Assembly: GCA_027579435.1 (NCBI GenBank)
Contig: JANBPK010001119.1
Location: 1-33,855, forward strand
Direction: 5' to 3'
Source: Candolleomyces eurysporus
Lineage: Eukaryota; Basidiomycota; Agaricomycetes; Agaricales; Psathyrellaceae
DNA length: 33,855 nt
Program-made: the position numbers and the translations under genes
The notes under the pieces: model-generated
What the model was told of the DNA's origin: nothing
Databases searched by the model: none
What the model saw: only the letters and a program-made list of their open reading frames with translations
In this document: piece by piece, positions 10,523 through 21,788 of the stretch
Numbering within the stretch: position 1 is the first letter of the stretch
How the letters are laid out: every line of letters begins with the position of its first letter

Positions 10523-13500
10523 CTAATAGATAATTTCATGAGAATGATGGTCTGCAAATGTATTTACATAGTAAGAGGCAAAGGCATCTAGTGTATCTTC
10601 ACGGTTGAAGTTTGGTGGCATGAAACCTGAACCAAAGGCGGGGAGGAGGTGGACACCTCGCAAAAGAGAATCAAGATGAATCACGCTTTGAACACGGTGA
10701 CCGTGCTCAAATTCGGGAATCACCCGCCAGAGTCCGGTCACAGGATCAGCAGTCCTACCATAGGTTCTGAACCAATCAACCAATGCGCAAGGATAAGCCT
10801 TGGTGCCGTGCATGAACGAAAACAAAAGCTGGATCCGAACCACCCCCAACCCTTTAAGCCCTGGTTCCGACTCGTCCATGACCACCAGCGCGCAGTCTCG
10901 GCGCTCTCCCTGATTCCTCCATGATGGGACTGACTGAATTCACTCACGCTTCATGCCTCGCCGACCAGAATCATCGCTGGGAGCATAGAATGTTGCAACG
11001 GCCGAGTGATAGACTCGAATTCAGCCAGAAATTGGGGGGCAGTCATTGAGGGGTACGTCGATCGCTGCGCTTCTCAGCCGGTCAGTGCCAGGGTTATTCT
11101 CTGAGTCGTCTTTGTCCAAATTGGCTGGAGGTGGGTGTAATTGATCATACAGAAACCGGCGAGTGAGGTCTGGGAGGTTTGGCTGATGAACATGATTGGT
11201 GAGCTTCTGGATTGTTTTGGGGTACTCGTGGCCACGCACTAAGATATGATTCATATGAGATATGAGTTATAGTGTAGGAAACCTGACTCACCATGTCGAC
11301 GAGCAAGAGTTACGTTGCCTTCTACGAACTCGGTCCATGCTTCTTCCACTGTCTCCCACTCCCCATCAACCTCCTGCAATACCTGTCCCTGTCGGACGGT
11401 TTCTGCAACAGGTAGGGGCATCATTCGCGAAGGGTTGAGAAGACCCCTTCACACGAAATCTACACGGGCTGCTGCTAGCTTGTCGAGGCGCTGGTTGGTA
11501 AGTAGCATCTGACCCAGCGCCTCATACCGATTTGACCGTCGCCAGGGCTTCTTCACAGCAGTGATGTGTCGTGATTCTGTAATTGACGAGCACAAACCAC
11601 CAGGCGCGCTGAAATCTTTGATGAGAGAACGGTAATGCGACAGGGCGTGCTGGCGAGGGCGCGAAAAGCCAGTGGGGCACACTCCACTCTCTCGAAAGAT
11701 CTCCTGGTGTAGGTAAAATTGTTGGAGGGCATTGTCTAAGTTCTTCAATGTGTCTTCTGTGATATCGGCCCATCGTGCAAGATAACAGAAATCGAGAAAA
11801 GCGGAGATGGCTTGAACCATCTCGTCCGGTACATGGCCCCTGATGGCTGGTATATATACCTTTTAGAGACAATTATCAGCGCTCGAGTTGAATACTAGGA
11901 GGTTCAGACAAATGGTTACCTTCATCAAAGCCTTCGAATCGTCACCAGTCCATTGTTTGAAACGGCGACCATGGGGGAAACGTCGTAGTCCAGGAAATGA
12001 TGATGCTGCAGCAATGCTTTTATAGCAAGGTTAGTACATCCAAGTTGTCAGTAACTTGTACCAGTATGCAACATGTAAAGAGTTCTTACCGGCGATCTAT
12101 GTCATCTAAGATTTCATTCGCTTGCTTTTCACCATGTTCGAGCATGAGATACTCGCCAACCCATGTTACGAGATGATCTTTAAAAGTGCCCTTGATGACT
12201 TGATGTAGGAGATCGGGGGTTAGCATTTCATGAATATCGGCACGAGGAAAGTCATGCGTGAACGGCTGCATGAATCATTAGTGCTGAGCGTAAATGCACA
12301 AAAATAAACCAAAGGTGTACCAGAATATCACTATCAACACCATAGGAGTCCCATAGATGGGTGGCATTTTCTTCCGGGGAATGGTGTAGCTCCTCCGTAA
12401 GATTTCGAGTTCGGCGACCAGAGGGACCATCCAAGTCCTTATTCATCCCGGTGCATCTAGAGGTAGTACATTAGAGATGCGCACTGACGAAAGCAGCAAG
12501 GATGAGCACGCACTTTGGACACCATCCTTGCACGATCCCTGCCAAAGCAACCTGCTCTGGATAGTCTGCAATAAATGCAGCTAGTTCATATATCACGCGG
12601 TGGAAGTGGCCATCGGGACACCGTTGAATAACGGGTGTTGACATTCCGTCTCGTAACGGCCGGAGAATGCGAGATATGGATGTATGGTAAAGTTCACGTT
12701 TGAACTTGCAAAATGCAGCGTTGTTATTGTACTTCCAGTCACCTAGCAATGTTCAAGTTGTTTATTACAAGATAAGACAAACTAGCAATTAGAACACAAA
12801 CTCTTAGGGATAGCTAGGAACCCAATAGGAACAATGGCATTATGATGAGCGCGCCGAACGGTGTTGTGGATGTTCCCAATTGAGAGATAGAGGGGATGAT
12901 ACTCCACATGGCCCGTTGCAACAGAGACTGTGGTCTTATCACTGCCTAGGACGATAGGGCATAGGAGACAGCCTTCTCGAGAGCTGTCCTCCTCGTGTAT
13001 CTGTGTCTGATCTTGCAATCAGAAAATGCAGGAATGAAAGATTCGAGTCAAAGAACGACGTACGCTGCGCCTCCAGGCCCAGTTACCTGACATAAAGTCG
13101 TTCCACCGACGCTGCCCTCTCTTGTCCACCTCAACAAAAGGGGCATAATCGAACTGACCATTAAAATTGGCATTATCAAGCAGATTGCTGATTACCCGGG
13201 TGGGATCGCGATACCAGACCTCATAAGAGGCTGACTTCCATGGTGTATCTGCAGGATGGTTGCTGTCGTCGGCAAAATTCATTGAAAATGACTGCCATGG
13301 GGCATCTCCAAACTCGATCGCGTCGATAGCACCATACATTTGGGCATAAGAGTCGAAAGGCGCCAAGTTGTTGTTCTTCGCCTTATCCAGAGCCCATATC
13401 TCCAGCAAGTAATCGACCTTCTTTGCAGACATCTCTTCCTCACGATAGAGAAAGTCGGCCAGTCGAAACCCACTCTCGTCTTCGAAAGGGTACCAGGGAT

Positions 13501-13926
13501 CGTCCGAGTGGTCCATATGGGGAGGTGGTGGTGTGCCAAGTGGGAGTGGCTCGCCGTTTTCATCGGTAGGGATGCCTATGATAATGCGATAGTCAGTTGA
13601 GAAAAAGTGAGTGTTGAAAATGAACACTCACCTGTCAGCTTTGGATGATAGGTGCGAGTCTCAGTAGGTTCAGGGGAGGGTGAGGGTGGAAAGTTGGCAT
13701 CGAACGGCACTGGTGAGGGAGGCGGCAAAGCTGGAGGACTTGGGGAATGTTCGTCCCAAGATAAGTTGGAAGATGGTGGACTCGGAGAGGGCAGCTTGGG
13801 TAATGGAATTTCGACCAGATTGAGGTTACAGTGGTATGTGCCGATGTGGTTGGTGAGACCGCCACAGTCCTTGAACCTCTCTGAACACCCTTGCTCTGCA
13901 AAGGGACAGGGAAGTTTTGGAAGCAT
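10523..13926 (-). pseudogene. Plavaka-type transposase with three TGA stops
   Basis: A nearly complete transposase of the Plavaka group (CMC/CACTA-like, common in Agaricomycetes). Exons: 13632-13926, 13087-13575 (3' end uncertain), 12802-13011, 12514-12742, 12321-12456, 12090-12265, 11920-12016, 11292-11859 and 10523-11238; these sum to 2916 nt, 971 sense positions. It starts with a C2H2-like finger (CPFAEQGC...HIGTYH) and a Pro/Ser-rich linker. Family blocks follow: WYPFEDESGFRLADFLYR, MSAKKVDYLL, APWQSFSMNF, FDYAPF, DFMSGNWAW, LGSDKTTVSVATGHVEYHPL, RRAHHNAIVPIGFLAIPK, RCPDGHFHRVIY, ADYPEQVALAGIVQGWCPK, FPRADIHEMLTPDLLHQ, IKGTFKDHLVTWVGEYL, LCSSITESRHI and LGQMLLTNQRLDKLAAARVDF. The acidic residues in GSDKT and PDLLHQ are plausible catalytic positions, by inference. 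In-frame TGA codons at 11449-11451, 11021-11023 and 10940-10942 disable it. Confidence 0.88.
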
Positions 13927-14160
13927 CCTGGACAATGGGTGGACTGGTAATCGGGTGTGAAAAGGGGGGTCGAAGATGAGAATGCAACCACGCCGGTGGC
14001 CTGCAGCAACCAGGAATGATCGGAACTCTCAGGCTGAGCTCATATGACCAGAAAATTTGTCGGATGATTGCGCCTCTGCGCTCTCTTGTTGCTGACCGCC
14101 GACCATCTCGCTCCTTGCACCTTGTTCTTTATCTCCTAACCCAAGCTGAACTCTGAGTCG

Positions 14161-16863
14161 ATGGCCTCGCAGGACGCATCATCAGTGCGTTCTTCAACCT
14201 CACAATCTGCGGTCAAAAACCGTGTCCCAACCAAGGTTCTTGCCGGCCTTGGGGTTCGTCGCACATCCCAGGAAGTCAAGGCAGCAAACCAAGCTGCTGC
14301 TGCTGCTGCTGAAACAGCACGAGAGAAGGCTCAAGCTTGTCACGAGTTAATTCAACAACGCATGGGAGAGCTCGAGGACGAGCTACAGCACGAAGATATG
14401 CGCAGGAAGAAAATGGTGGCTCGACCTGACCTGCACGCAAATGTGAGCAAAACTTTACTATCTGCCACTCATCGAGAGTACTTACACAGTCCGTTGCCGC
14501 TGCAGACGGCGACCAACAGTACGCCGGCAGCTACTGATACTGGGAAGGCGACAAAGAAACAGGAAGGGCCCAATGCCACGAAGCTGAAGATTGTGATCAA
14601 ACCGGTGAGTGACAGTCAGCTTGATATATGATTCTGCTCACCATGCGTCGTGTAGGTGTTGGCCTCTGCAAAGGCAGCAGGCAATGCTGAAGAATCAGCA
14701 AACGATTTTTTAACAACTAATGGAACGGCCAGTGTTGGTTCCAATGCCCCTGCGACTCGGAGTGACGTGGACTTGCCCGGTGTAGGAGCAAGTGCTGGCA
14801 GAGGCGACGCTGGTGAGGGTGAAAGATCCGAGTCCCCGACTCCAGCACCTATGGGGGATGCATTGACTTTTGATAACAAGTTTGAGGACGGCTACGACCA
14901 TGAAGACGACTTGGACTATGAGCAGAATGAGGAAGACGACGATGAGGAAGCAGACGAGAGTGCCAGTGATGGCAACTGTCAAAAAGGCCGTAAGCCATTG
15001 AAGTCCAGGGTGGGTACTTAAGCCCTTATTCAGTATCAACGTCACTCATTCCCCGTCTCACCTGTCGCTCTCTGCTATGAATCCTCCCTTTGACATCTTG
15101 GCTGTCCTAGCCAACAAAGGGCGTGAAGGGGGTCCTGTATAGAGCTGAGGTTAATGCCCGCCGCAAAACCAGCTCAACCTCGGCTATCAGCAGGGCGGTT
15201 GAGAATCAATTACTGAAGCGTAAGCAGCGAGCAGACGACAACGTCAACAATGGAGCAGCTACAAAGCATCGGTGAGGCTTCCTTCATCACCCTCCATGCT
15301 GATTCTGATACTCTGACCCCGGATAGTGAACATCCCAAGAGATCTAGGTATGAAGAACCCAGTGGGCTCCTCAAGGGCTTCCGCAGCACCAGCACTGGTG
15401 CTAAGACCAAGAAAATGGGATCCAGTTCCCGTCAATCCCAGTCTATGCCTAGCGATGGCAACGATACCGATGACTATAATGGGGGGGGTTTTCGATCAAG
15501 ATGAAGACGAGACCTCATTGAGACTTGCACGCAAAAGCAAGGCCAAAGTTTTTGCTTCACGGGGAAGCAAGGTGAGCACTCCCTCCACGTATGGTATCTC
15601 ACCTTTCTAACATCTGACTTGTTTTTCTCTGCAGCCGGAAACGAGTGTTCGGATTCTGGAGCCTACCGCTTCAACGCTCCCCATCGCCATTACTCGACAA
15701 AAATTTAAGAAGGAACAATGCAAAAAGTCAAACCTTCCTTTCCCTGCGGCACATGCAAATCGTTGCCGCGAGCTGTGGGATCAGCGATTCAAGTCCACCC
15801 TCATTGCCTGGAACGCCACACTTTGCCAGCCTTTCTCTTCTGGCACACTCCTCAGTACGGAAGTCAAGTCAGTCTGGGAAAAGGTGTTTGGAGACCTGGC
15901 CCCCCTTGATGAGGATGATGAACGTTGGTGTATTGTCGAGACAATGGTGCGTTCCCTCCAACTCATCTCTTTTTACGCTCCACTAGAGCTGACCTTCCTT
16001 CCCTCTGGGTCTGGTGTGGACACTGGAATTAGGCCGGAGACTTTCTGCTGAACTGGCGAAGTGAGATTGGGAAAACAGCAATCACAGTAACGGTCGCGAT
16101 TTTCCGAAGTGAACTAATGGATAAGATTGAAGCCAACAAAGGTGATGAAGCTGGTGTAGAGGCTGCGAGGTACCTCCTTGAAGACCATCGCTTTGTCTAC
16201 GGAAACCCAGATGCAGAGGTTTGACATGGATCCCATTTGAGAGGCCTTCAAGTATACTGATGTGTCTTGACAGGATGGCGAGAGCGCCCAGCCTTTCGAA
16301 AGTCCCTTCGTCCTTCAAACATTCTCGTTCCATCTGAGACAGGTCATCTACGTTGCCAAGGACTACAAGATCAGCGGCAATGCAATCGGCGCTTTAGGTC
16401 TATGTGCTGCTGCGGTAAGTGTTTCGATTTTTCTTTGTTTCTTTGGTTTTCTGGTGGGCTGATTTAACAATCGCCTTCACGGTAACTGTTTTTCTGACAG
16501 GTCGAGAGGGCATTAACCCTTATTCGCGACGGTCACATTTCCATCAATCAGTGGCCTCCAGTGCTCCTTCCCCCGGTCCAAGCTGTCGTGGCCGATGACT
16601 TCAAGTTAAAGGGCCCAGGCTCTGGAAAACGTCGCAAGGCAACCTTTACACCTTTTTCAGAGTCTGCGTGGGGCTCCCAGACTCGTTCGTTTGCAGGAAC
16701 AGCCGCTCACCTTCCTGAAGAGCGCTGGGACAGCATCACAGAAGGAGCAATTACCGACGACATTCAGCAGATTATCGACACTCTTGGTGATTCGGATGAT
16801 GAAGATGTTTCCACTACCAGTACACGAGTGAACAAGGACTCTCGCGCTAACCTCCGTATGTAA
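14161..16863 (+). CDS. Plavaka companion gene, nine exons, one G-run frameshift
   Basis: Divergent to the transposase, about 235 bp from its start. Exons: 14161-14442, 14506-14604, 14656-15009, 15111-15271, 15327-15571, 15635-15946, 16033-16218, 16274-16414 and 16501-16863. All junctions are GT...AG and keep frame except inside exon 5: a run of eight G at 15481-15488 must be read as seven to continue into VFDQDEDETSLRLARKSKAK. The N-terminal half is a low-complexity, coiled and acidic region (Ala-rich near residues 40-65, acidic stretch in exon 3, basic patch in exon 4). The C-terminal half is a helical domain (CRELWDQRFKSTLIAWN, VWEKVFGDLAPLDEDDERW, ARYLLEDHRFVYGNP, GALGLCAAAVERALTLI) that resembles the DUF6532-type helical domain of mushroom transposon-linked proteins; that link is from memory of the pattern. 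Function unknown. Confidence 0.72.
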
Positions 16864-17075
16864 AGATCTGCATAGTTAGCTGTGATGTAGTATTCTGCAG
16901 TAATCCGAATTTATATGGTGTTCCCCCATTGCTTGCATCAGAAAGGAATATTTATAGCTTGATTAGATACATAGCGCATAGTCCAATAGCGCGACATAGC
17001 TAACTTAGACAGATAGTCGTCGTGCTAGAAATAGACGGTAGCATTATATCTAGACTGTCTGAACTATGATGTCTA
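16864..17075. other. Spacer between Plavaka companion gene and right end
   Basis: AT-rich with TAGCT- and TCTAGA-like short motifs. It holds no gene and ends in the candidate right terminal inverted repeat. Confidence 0.35.
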
Positions 17076-17096
17076 GGCCACTATACCTACTAAACT
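17076..17096 (-). repeat. Candidate right terminal inverted repeat of Plavaka element
   Basis: On the minus strand it reads AGTTTAGTAGGT then ATAGTGGCC, matching the left end at 9499-9518 over about 17 of 20 positions. It lies 213 bp past the stop of the companion gene. Confidence 0.5.
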
Positions 17097-17173
17097 AGCT
17101 AATACGGTTATGTATAGTTACCCTAGCACACTGCCGTTTTGCTGATGAACTGATCTGGTGAACAATTCATAAG

Positions 17174-20131
17174 TCAGAAACCGAAATGCACATAAGGGAT
17201 CCAAGTAAGGAGGGACTCCTCGGAATCCCCAATTTTTTCCCTCAGCTGTTGTATGGCATGATGCAGGGCATACGCAGAGTCCGACCCGTCAAATCCGCCG
17301 ACACCAGCTTCGACTCGCCGGTCCAAAAGGTAGCTGTAGAAATTCGTTGCAACCTCTGGCGAGTGTTTATCAGCAATAGCGCACATCCTAACCACCACTC
17401 TGCGATATCCAGCGGCCAACATCCCAGCGGCCAGATGAACCACTTCCTCAGAAAGCCTTTCCTCACCGGTGCTAGTTTGACATGCCTCAAGGAAAGCGAG
17501 ATCTGCGTTCTTGAGATTCTTCTGAATGATTTTCGAGAGCTCCAGAGAGCCACTATGGAATCGAAATCTACTTTGAAGTGGCTCGTTTTGATTTTGCGAT
17601 GCATGGCAGGCCAGGTGAATGCAGCTAAAATTTTCCATGTGCTCAAGTACTGCGTCGACTGGAACGTCGCTCTCTTCGACACCCAGCACTCGCACTCCAT
17701 GATTGACGGCCTGTTTGTGAATCGACCTAGCTTCTTTTGTGGTTCCAGGAATCGAGATAAGGTCGGGTACATTCGGTTGGCTCGCGAGGAATAATCCAGA
17801 AACACTCTTGTCGATCGGACGATTATTCTTGACTCGATCGGCGAGGACAGCGATACTTGGCGTGTACGATGAGACAGCGTAATTGAGAATGTTGTCTGAG
17901 TCCGTGCCTCTGTATATCCCAGCTGCGTGAAGAGGAAGGAAGGACATGGGTCCTGTTGGGCACCACCATATCCTTGGTAATCCGGTTTCGGAAGATGACT
18001 GTAACCTCTGTTACGGGGGGTCAGAATAGGGAGATAATATCGGATAAGATTCACTCACCGAGAAGCCTAAAACTTCTAATATCGGCATTACCACCTCTTT
18101 CCACAGGGCCCCAAGGATATCGCGAACAACAACTCCGTTACGCAGTGTATCATCTACGCATGGTCTCACGGCTCTCCCTGTCAGCTCATCCTTCGTATCC
18201 TCTTCCTCGTCTATATAAATCTCGACTCCACGCATACGCAACTCTTTGCGCACTAAAAGGTCGCTTAGAGCATTGGAGTAGGTGGTAGCCTTCCGCTGGG
18301 AGAAACTGTGTAGTGGGATATGCACAGGTTCATCGAGTCCAGCTATAAGCGCAATGGCATCACAGCGGTCTTTGTGAACATTGATGACGACGATAGGTCC
18401 TGAGTCTGGGAGATGTTGAAGTAGAGTGGAGCATGGGGATGGCTGGAGGAAGTTCTCAAGGCCTGGGACGGTACTCCTCACGGTGCTGAGAAGTCCGTCC
18501 CACTCGTTCGCAAGCTCCAAATGTGCTCGTGCTTCATCCTCTACCGATATCTTTTGCGACCTGGACATGGCAATATGGAGTCCCTGACGCGAACCAGCAG
18601 CTTCCAGTTGCCTTGAGGTATCCAAAACACGTTGTGCAAGGCTTTCATCGTGTACCCGAAGATCAACAAGCTGTGTCCGCAGATTGCTCACTTGGGTCGA
18701 AACGAGGCAGAGACTTTGTTCGAGCCACTCCAAGGCTTTGTCAGCTCTCCCAAGAGAACACCCGGCGGCGGCAGCCTCGCAAGATATACCAGGAATATCT
18801 TGAAGTAGGGTGTGACAATGTTGCACAGTGTGGTCCAGACTTGGGACCAGAGACATGAGCCGGATAGCCGTATCAAAGGCAGTAAGGGTCCATGACGAAT
18901 CCAGATGACGCTGGTATAGCACGCGAGCCCAAAGGTGAGCTGCTCGGAGTCGCAATGATAGGGAGCCATAACCGCAGGTCGCTGCAGACATATAATTGGC
19001 AATGCATGTGTTCAAGTCATTAGAGCTCCCTGTTGCGACTGAGCGATGCCAAAATGAGCGTCCGAGGTTGACAAGCATGCAAGGGAGGTCCGGATGACCA
19101 GCGGGAGTGAGCTCGACTGATCGTTGTATCGCTGAAATTGATTCGGAAATATCAGAGAGGTCGCCTGTGCGCTCAAAGCGACTAAAGAGCGAGATTCCGA
19201 GGTTGCTGAGTCTCGCAGGGATGTCCGGATGGCCAGCAGGAGCGAGCTTGGCTGCTCGCTGTGCTGCAGTAATGGATTCAGAGATGTCGGACAACGCCCC
19301 TGCGCGCTCAAAGCGTTGTTCAAACCATATGCTACGGAAGTCGAGCAAGGCAGTTATGTCTGCATGGACAGAATGAATGAAATTCCTGGCTGTTCCTCCT
19401 TGTAAAATCACTCACACTGAGCAGTGGTTCTAACCTCGGGCGGTATGTCGCGTATCTCCCACGATATCATGAGGCCGGACTGCTTATCGCACCTCTCCAT
19501 CGGCCGGATGCGAGTCTCTGTGTATGCGTGACCTGTAATTTGCCTTCAATTAGTTCGAATGCCATGGCGTTAAAACCACCGGGATATCTACCGTGTCTTG
19601 GTCCAGAAGCTCCGGCTCGCATCCTGACGCAGTGCAAATGCGTGAATGCTATGTCCCAGCCTTCCTCAGACTTGGCAATGATTTCAATTCCATCTACACC
19701 TGCAGGGCTTGCAAGCGGTCATCAGACCTCATTTTACGCTAAAAATGAATTGGTAGCTCACATCTCTATCGAGCCATTAACTTTCCATTGCCTCGGAGTT
19801 ACTTCAACAAGTGGAAAGCACTTTCCGTCTGGCTCATCCGGGAGACCGAACATCACGAGTTCAGTCATATTTAGAGCGCTGTGATCATCATTGGTGGCAT
19901 CATTTATATGCTCGAGAGAGACATCTAGAGGAGTCACAGACATGAATACTGCAACATAGGTCCATTAAAGGATCGCTCAGACCTGCCAAATAAAATCGAC
20001 TTGAAGAGCCGTGTTACGGTGGTGTGGTTTCTCAAAGATGTCCGACTCACCTGGCGGTTTGACTGGTAGAGCCACTAGCGTTACGTTCAGTATCGAGTAT
20101 CGGGTAACCACGCGAACATACCTATCTTCAT
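17174..20131 (-). CDS. TPR-CHAT protein A (caspase-like CHAT domain), intact
   Basis: Seven exons join in frame: 20122-20131, 20051-20074, 19762-19948, 19592-19707, 19416-19532, 18059-19359 and 17174-17998 (2580 nt, 859 aa). Residues 1-150 form a beta-rich, C2-like N-terminal region (TELVMFGLPDEPDGKCF, WKVNGSIE, IEIIAKSEEGWDIAFTHLHC, MISWEI). About residues 165-255 are two TPR-type repeats of about 44 aa (RFERxGxLSDISESI...LTPAGHPDLPxxLxNLG). A helical middle follows. The CHAT domain covers about residues 590-859: WWCPTGPMSFLPLHAAGIY, then HLACHA with the likely catalytic His717, then LEACQTSTGEE with the likely catalytic Cys758, and GMLAAGYRRVV. CHAT domains are caspase-fold cysteine peptidases; the substrate is unknown. 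The usual SACET and TMW positions read EACQT and RMC here. It is head to head with copy B. An ATG four bases upstream is in another frame. Confidence 0.88.
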
Positions 20132-20565
20132 CCATCGTGGTTTAGATTGAGATCTTGAGGGAGATAATGGTCGGATTTGGTCGATGCAGGGCATTGATGG
20201 CGAATTAGCTAATGCTTTTATACAAGAATAATACAAGGATATACCAAACAAGGTGCTCACACTATTCATACAGGATCATTGCAAGAAAGGTCACCGAACA
20301 TTCATATCGTACTAGAACATGCGCGTGCTATGCGTTAAGGAGTGCATACATGCTTGTACCATTCCAATCTACGGCGATGGCTGTGAAACCGGTAACTCGC
20401 AGACAACGGGAAGGAGAATGGTATCTCGTACACATACCTACCACGAAGCCCGAGATTGCTCACAAATGAACGGGGGCTGTATCTCAGGTTCGCACACGGG
20501 GCCTGGGAGGAGTAATAACATTGGATAGCAGCCTCTGACTCCAACCACATCTGGGTGAACCCTAA
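20132..20565 (-). promoter_or_regulatory. Promoter of TPR-CHAT A, inverted copy of promoter B
   Basis: Read on the minus strand this segment matches the 430 bp upstream of gene B: shared blocks include TTCATTTGTGAGCAAT, ACAAGCATGTATGC, GTACGATATGAATGTTC and TGTATAAAAGC. The match with B and with copy C marks a conserved promoter and 5' leader. No separate gene is supported here. Confidence 0.7.
20216..20222 (-). promoter_or_regulatory. TATA box of TPR-CHAT A
   Basis: TATAAAA on the minus strand, 85 bp upstream of the chosen start codon, in the same relative place as in copies B and C. Confidence 0.6.
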
Positions 20566-20763
20566 AATTTGTGTTCAAGTCCTTCTGCGGGACACTACAA
20601 CATCGTAGCGGCGCTGCAGCACACCAGTCCCCGACTGTGAGGCTCTCACCGGTGCAGAATCGTTTTTCATCATCATCGTTATCGGTCAGATATTCTCAGC
20701 TCGTTCCCTCATCGTACTTCAAAAATTTGATGCTATTTAAAAGGTGAGTCTGTCCAAGGAATA

Positions 20764-21237
20764 ATGATACGCTATAGTACAACCTGCGATTCCGATAGAC
20801 AGGAGAATGATAGCGATACAACGTCCAGGGGCAGGATCAGGGAGAGGTCACGGATGATGGAGGAGACAGGGTCGGAGTTGAACGGTGGTTTGCCTGCGTG
20901 CGAGACCCCATTCATTGCGGGGAGCCGATGGCTGAGTACGACTGCGCCTTCATTTAACGTGGACGGTCTGCGTGGTGAAAATGAGAATCAGTACTATGCA
21001 GATCCGAGAGAAGACCGCAATGTCGAGATTCGAGTCGGACGGGACACAGAGAGACGAGGCGTCTTGCAGGCAATTGTTGAGTCTCCGACTGAATCGGTCA
21101 TTCCCATTGCATCGGAGGCTCTGCCCAAGCTGCGTCCAAATCAGTCCACCGCTCCCTGCTGTTGTCATTTATTCCAAGTGCTGTGGGATGCATCCTCATC
21201 TTCGTTCTACAGCAACGGGAGGCGAGGCCTACGGTGA
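20764..21237 (+). CDS. Uncharacterised 157-aa ORF between the divergent CHAT genes
   Basis: A single open frame of 157 codons, rich in Arg, Glu, Ser and Asp (DRQENDSDTTSRGRIRERSR; NENQYYADPREDRNVEIRVG), ending in a Cys-rich CCCH segment. No domain, signal peptide or membrane segment is seen. Its last 60 nt lie in sequence shared with the region before copy C (near 31938), where the frame is not kept. It may be a real small gene in the spacer or a chance frame; no promoter was identified. Confidence 0.25.
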   Translation: MIRYSTTCDSDRQENDSDTTSRGRIRERSRMMEETGSELNGGLPACETPFIAGSRWLSTTAPSFNVDGLRGENENQYYADPREDRNVEIRVGRDTERRGVLQAIVESPTESVIPIASEALPKLRPNQSTAPCCCHLFQVLWDASSSSFYSNGRRGLR

Positions 21238-21354
21238 TGGCGAGAAATCAAAGTACACGACCCGGCAACTCGGGAATTAAAGTCGGTGTGATGCAACTCA
21301 GTGTAGCAAATTAGTGTCGCCACAGCTTCACTGGATCTAGTGCCGAAGATGTTA

Positions 21355-21788
21355 CTACGTGTGCTGTGGAAGAATTCTAATGGGTTGGATTCAGTGAGCG
21401 CTATCCCGGGAGCTCCTGCTCCTGCTAGCTTCTACACGCGAATCTGAGATATCAGCCCCATTCATTTGTGAGCAATATTGGACCTTGTGTGGGGTGTGCG
21501 TACGAGGATCATTAGTCTCCCCGTCGTCTTCGAGTTACATCGCTGTAGATTGGAAATGACACAAGCATGTATGCTGTAATTCATGTGTAGCACGAGCACG
21601 TTCGAGTACGATATGAATGTTCATTGACCGTCCTCGCAGTAATCCTGTACAAATGCTGTGCAGCGCATGAGCGCTTTGCTTGCTATATCCCTGTATAAAA
21701 GCGTCAGCTCACTCACCATCCACACACAGCCTTCATCAACCAAATCCCACCCTTCCTCGGCTCAGGACCGCAAGCTGAGCCATGAAGG
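21355..21788 (+). promoter_or_regulatory. Promoter of TPR-CHAT B
   Basis: This segment is the inverted partner of 20132-20565 and the direct partner of about 32085-32527. Conservation covers the TATA box and sequence to the start codon. The 5' limit is approximate. Confidence 0.7.
21694..21700 (+). promoter_or_regulatory. TATA box of TPR-CHAT B
   Basis: TATAAAA, 89 bp before the start codon at 21789, in the block CCCTGTATAAAAGCGTCAGC, which is kept in copy C and in inverted form in A. Confidence 0.65.

Noticed and set aside
14616..15045. Minus-strand frames opposite the Plavaka companion gene
   Set aside because: They are antisense to exons whose splicing and frame are consistent, and they carry no domain.
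17186..17794. 202-codon open frame on the plus strand
   Set aside because: It lies antisense to the CHAT exon of gene A, whose frame has recognised motifs and a homologue in B. The antisense frame has none.
17242..18054. 270-codon frame on the minus strand overlapping CHAT A
   Set aside because: It is the wrong frame of the same exon and reads through the intron; the motif-bearing frame is the other one.
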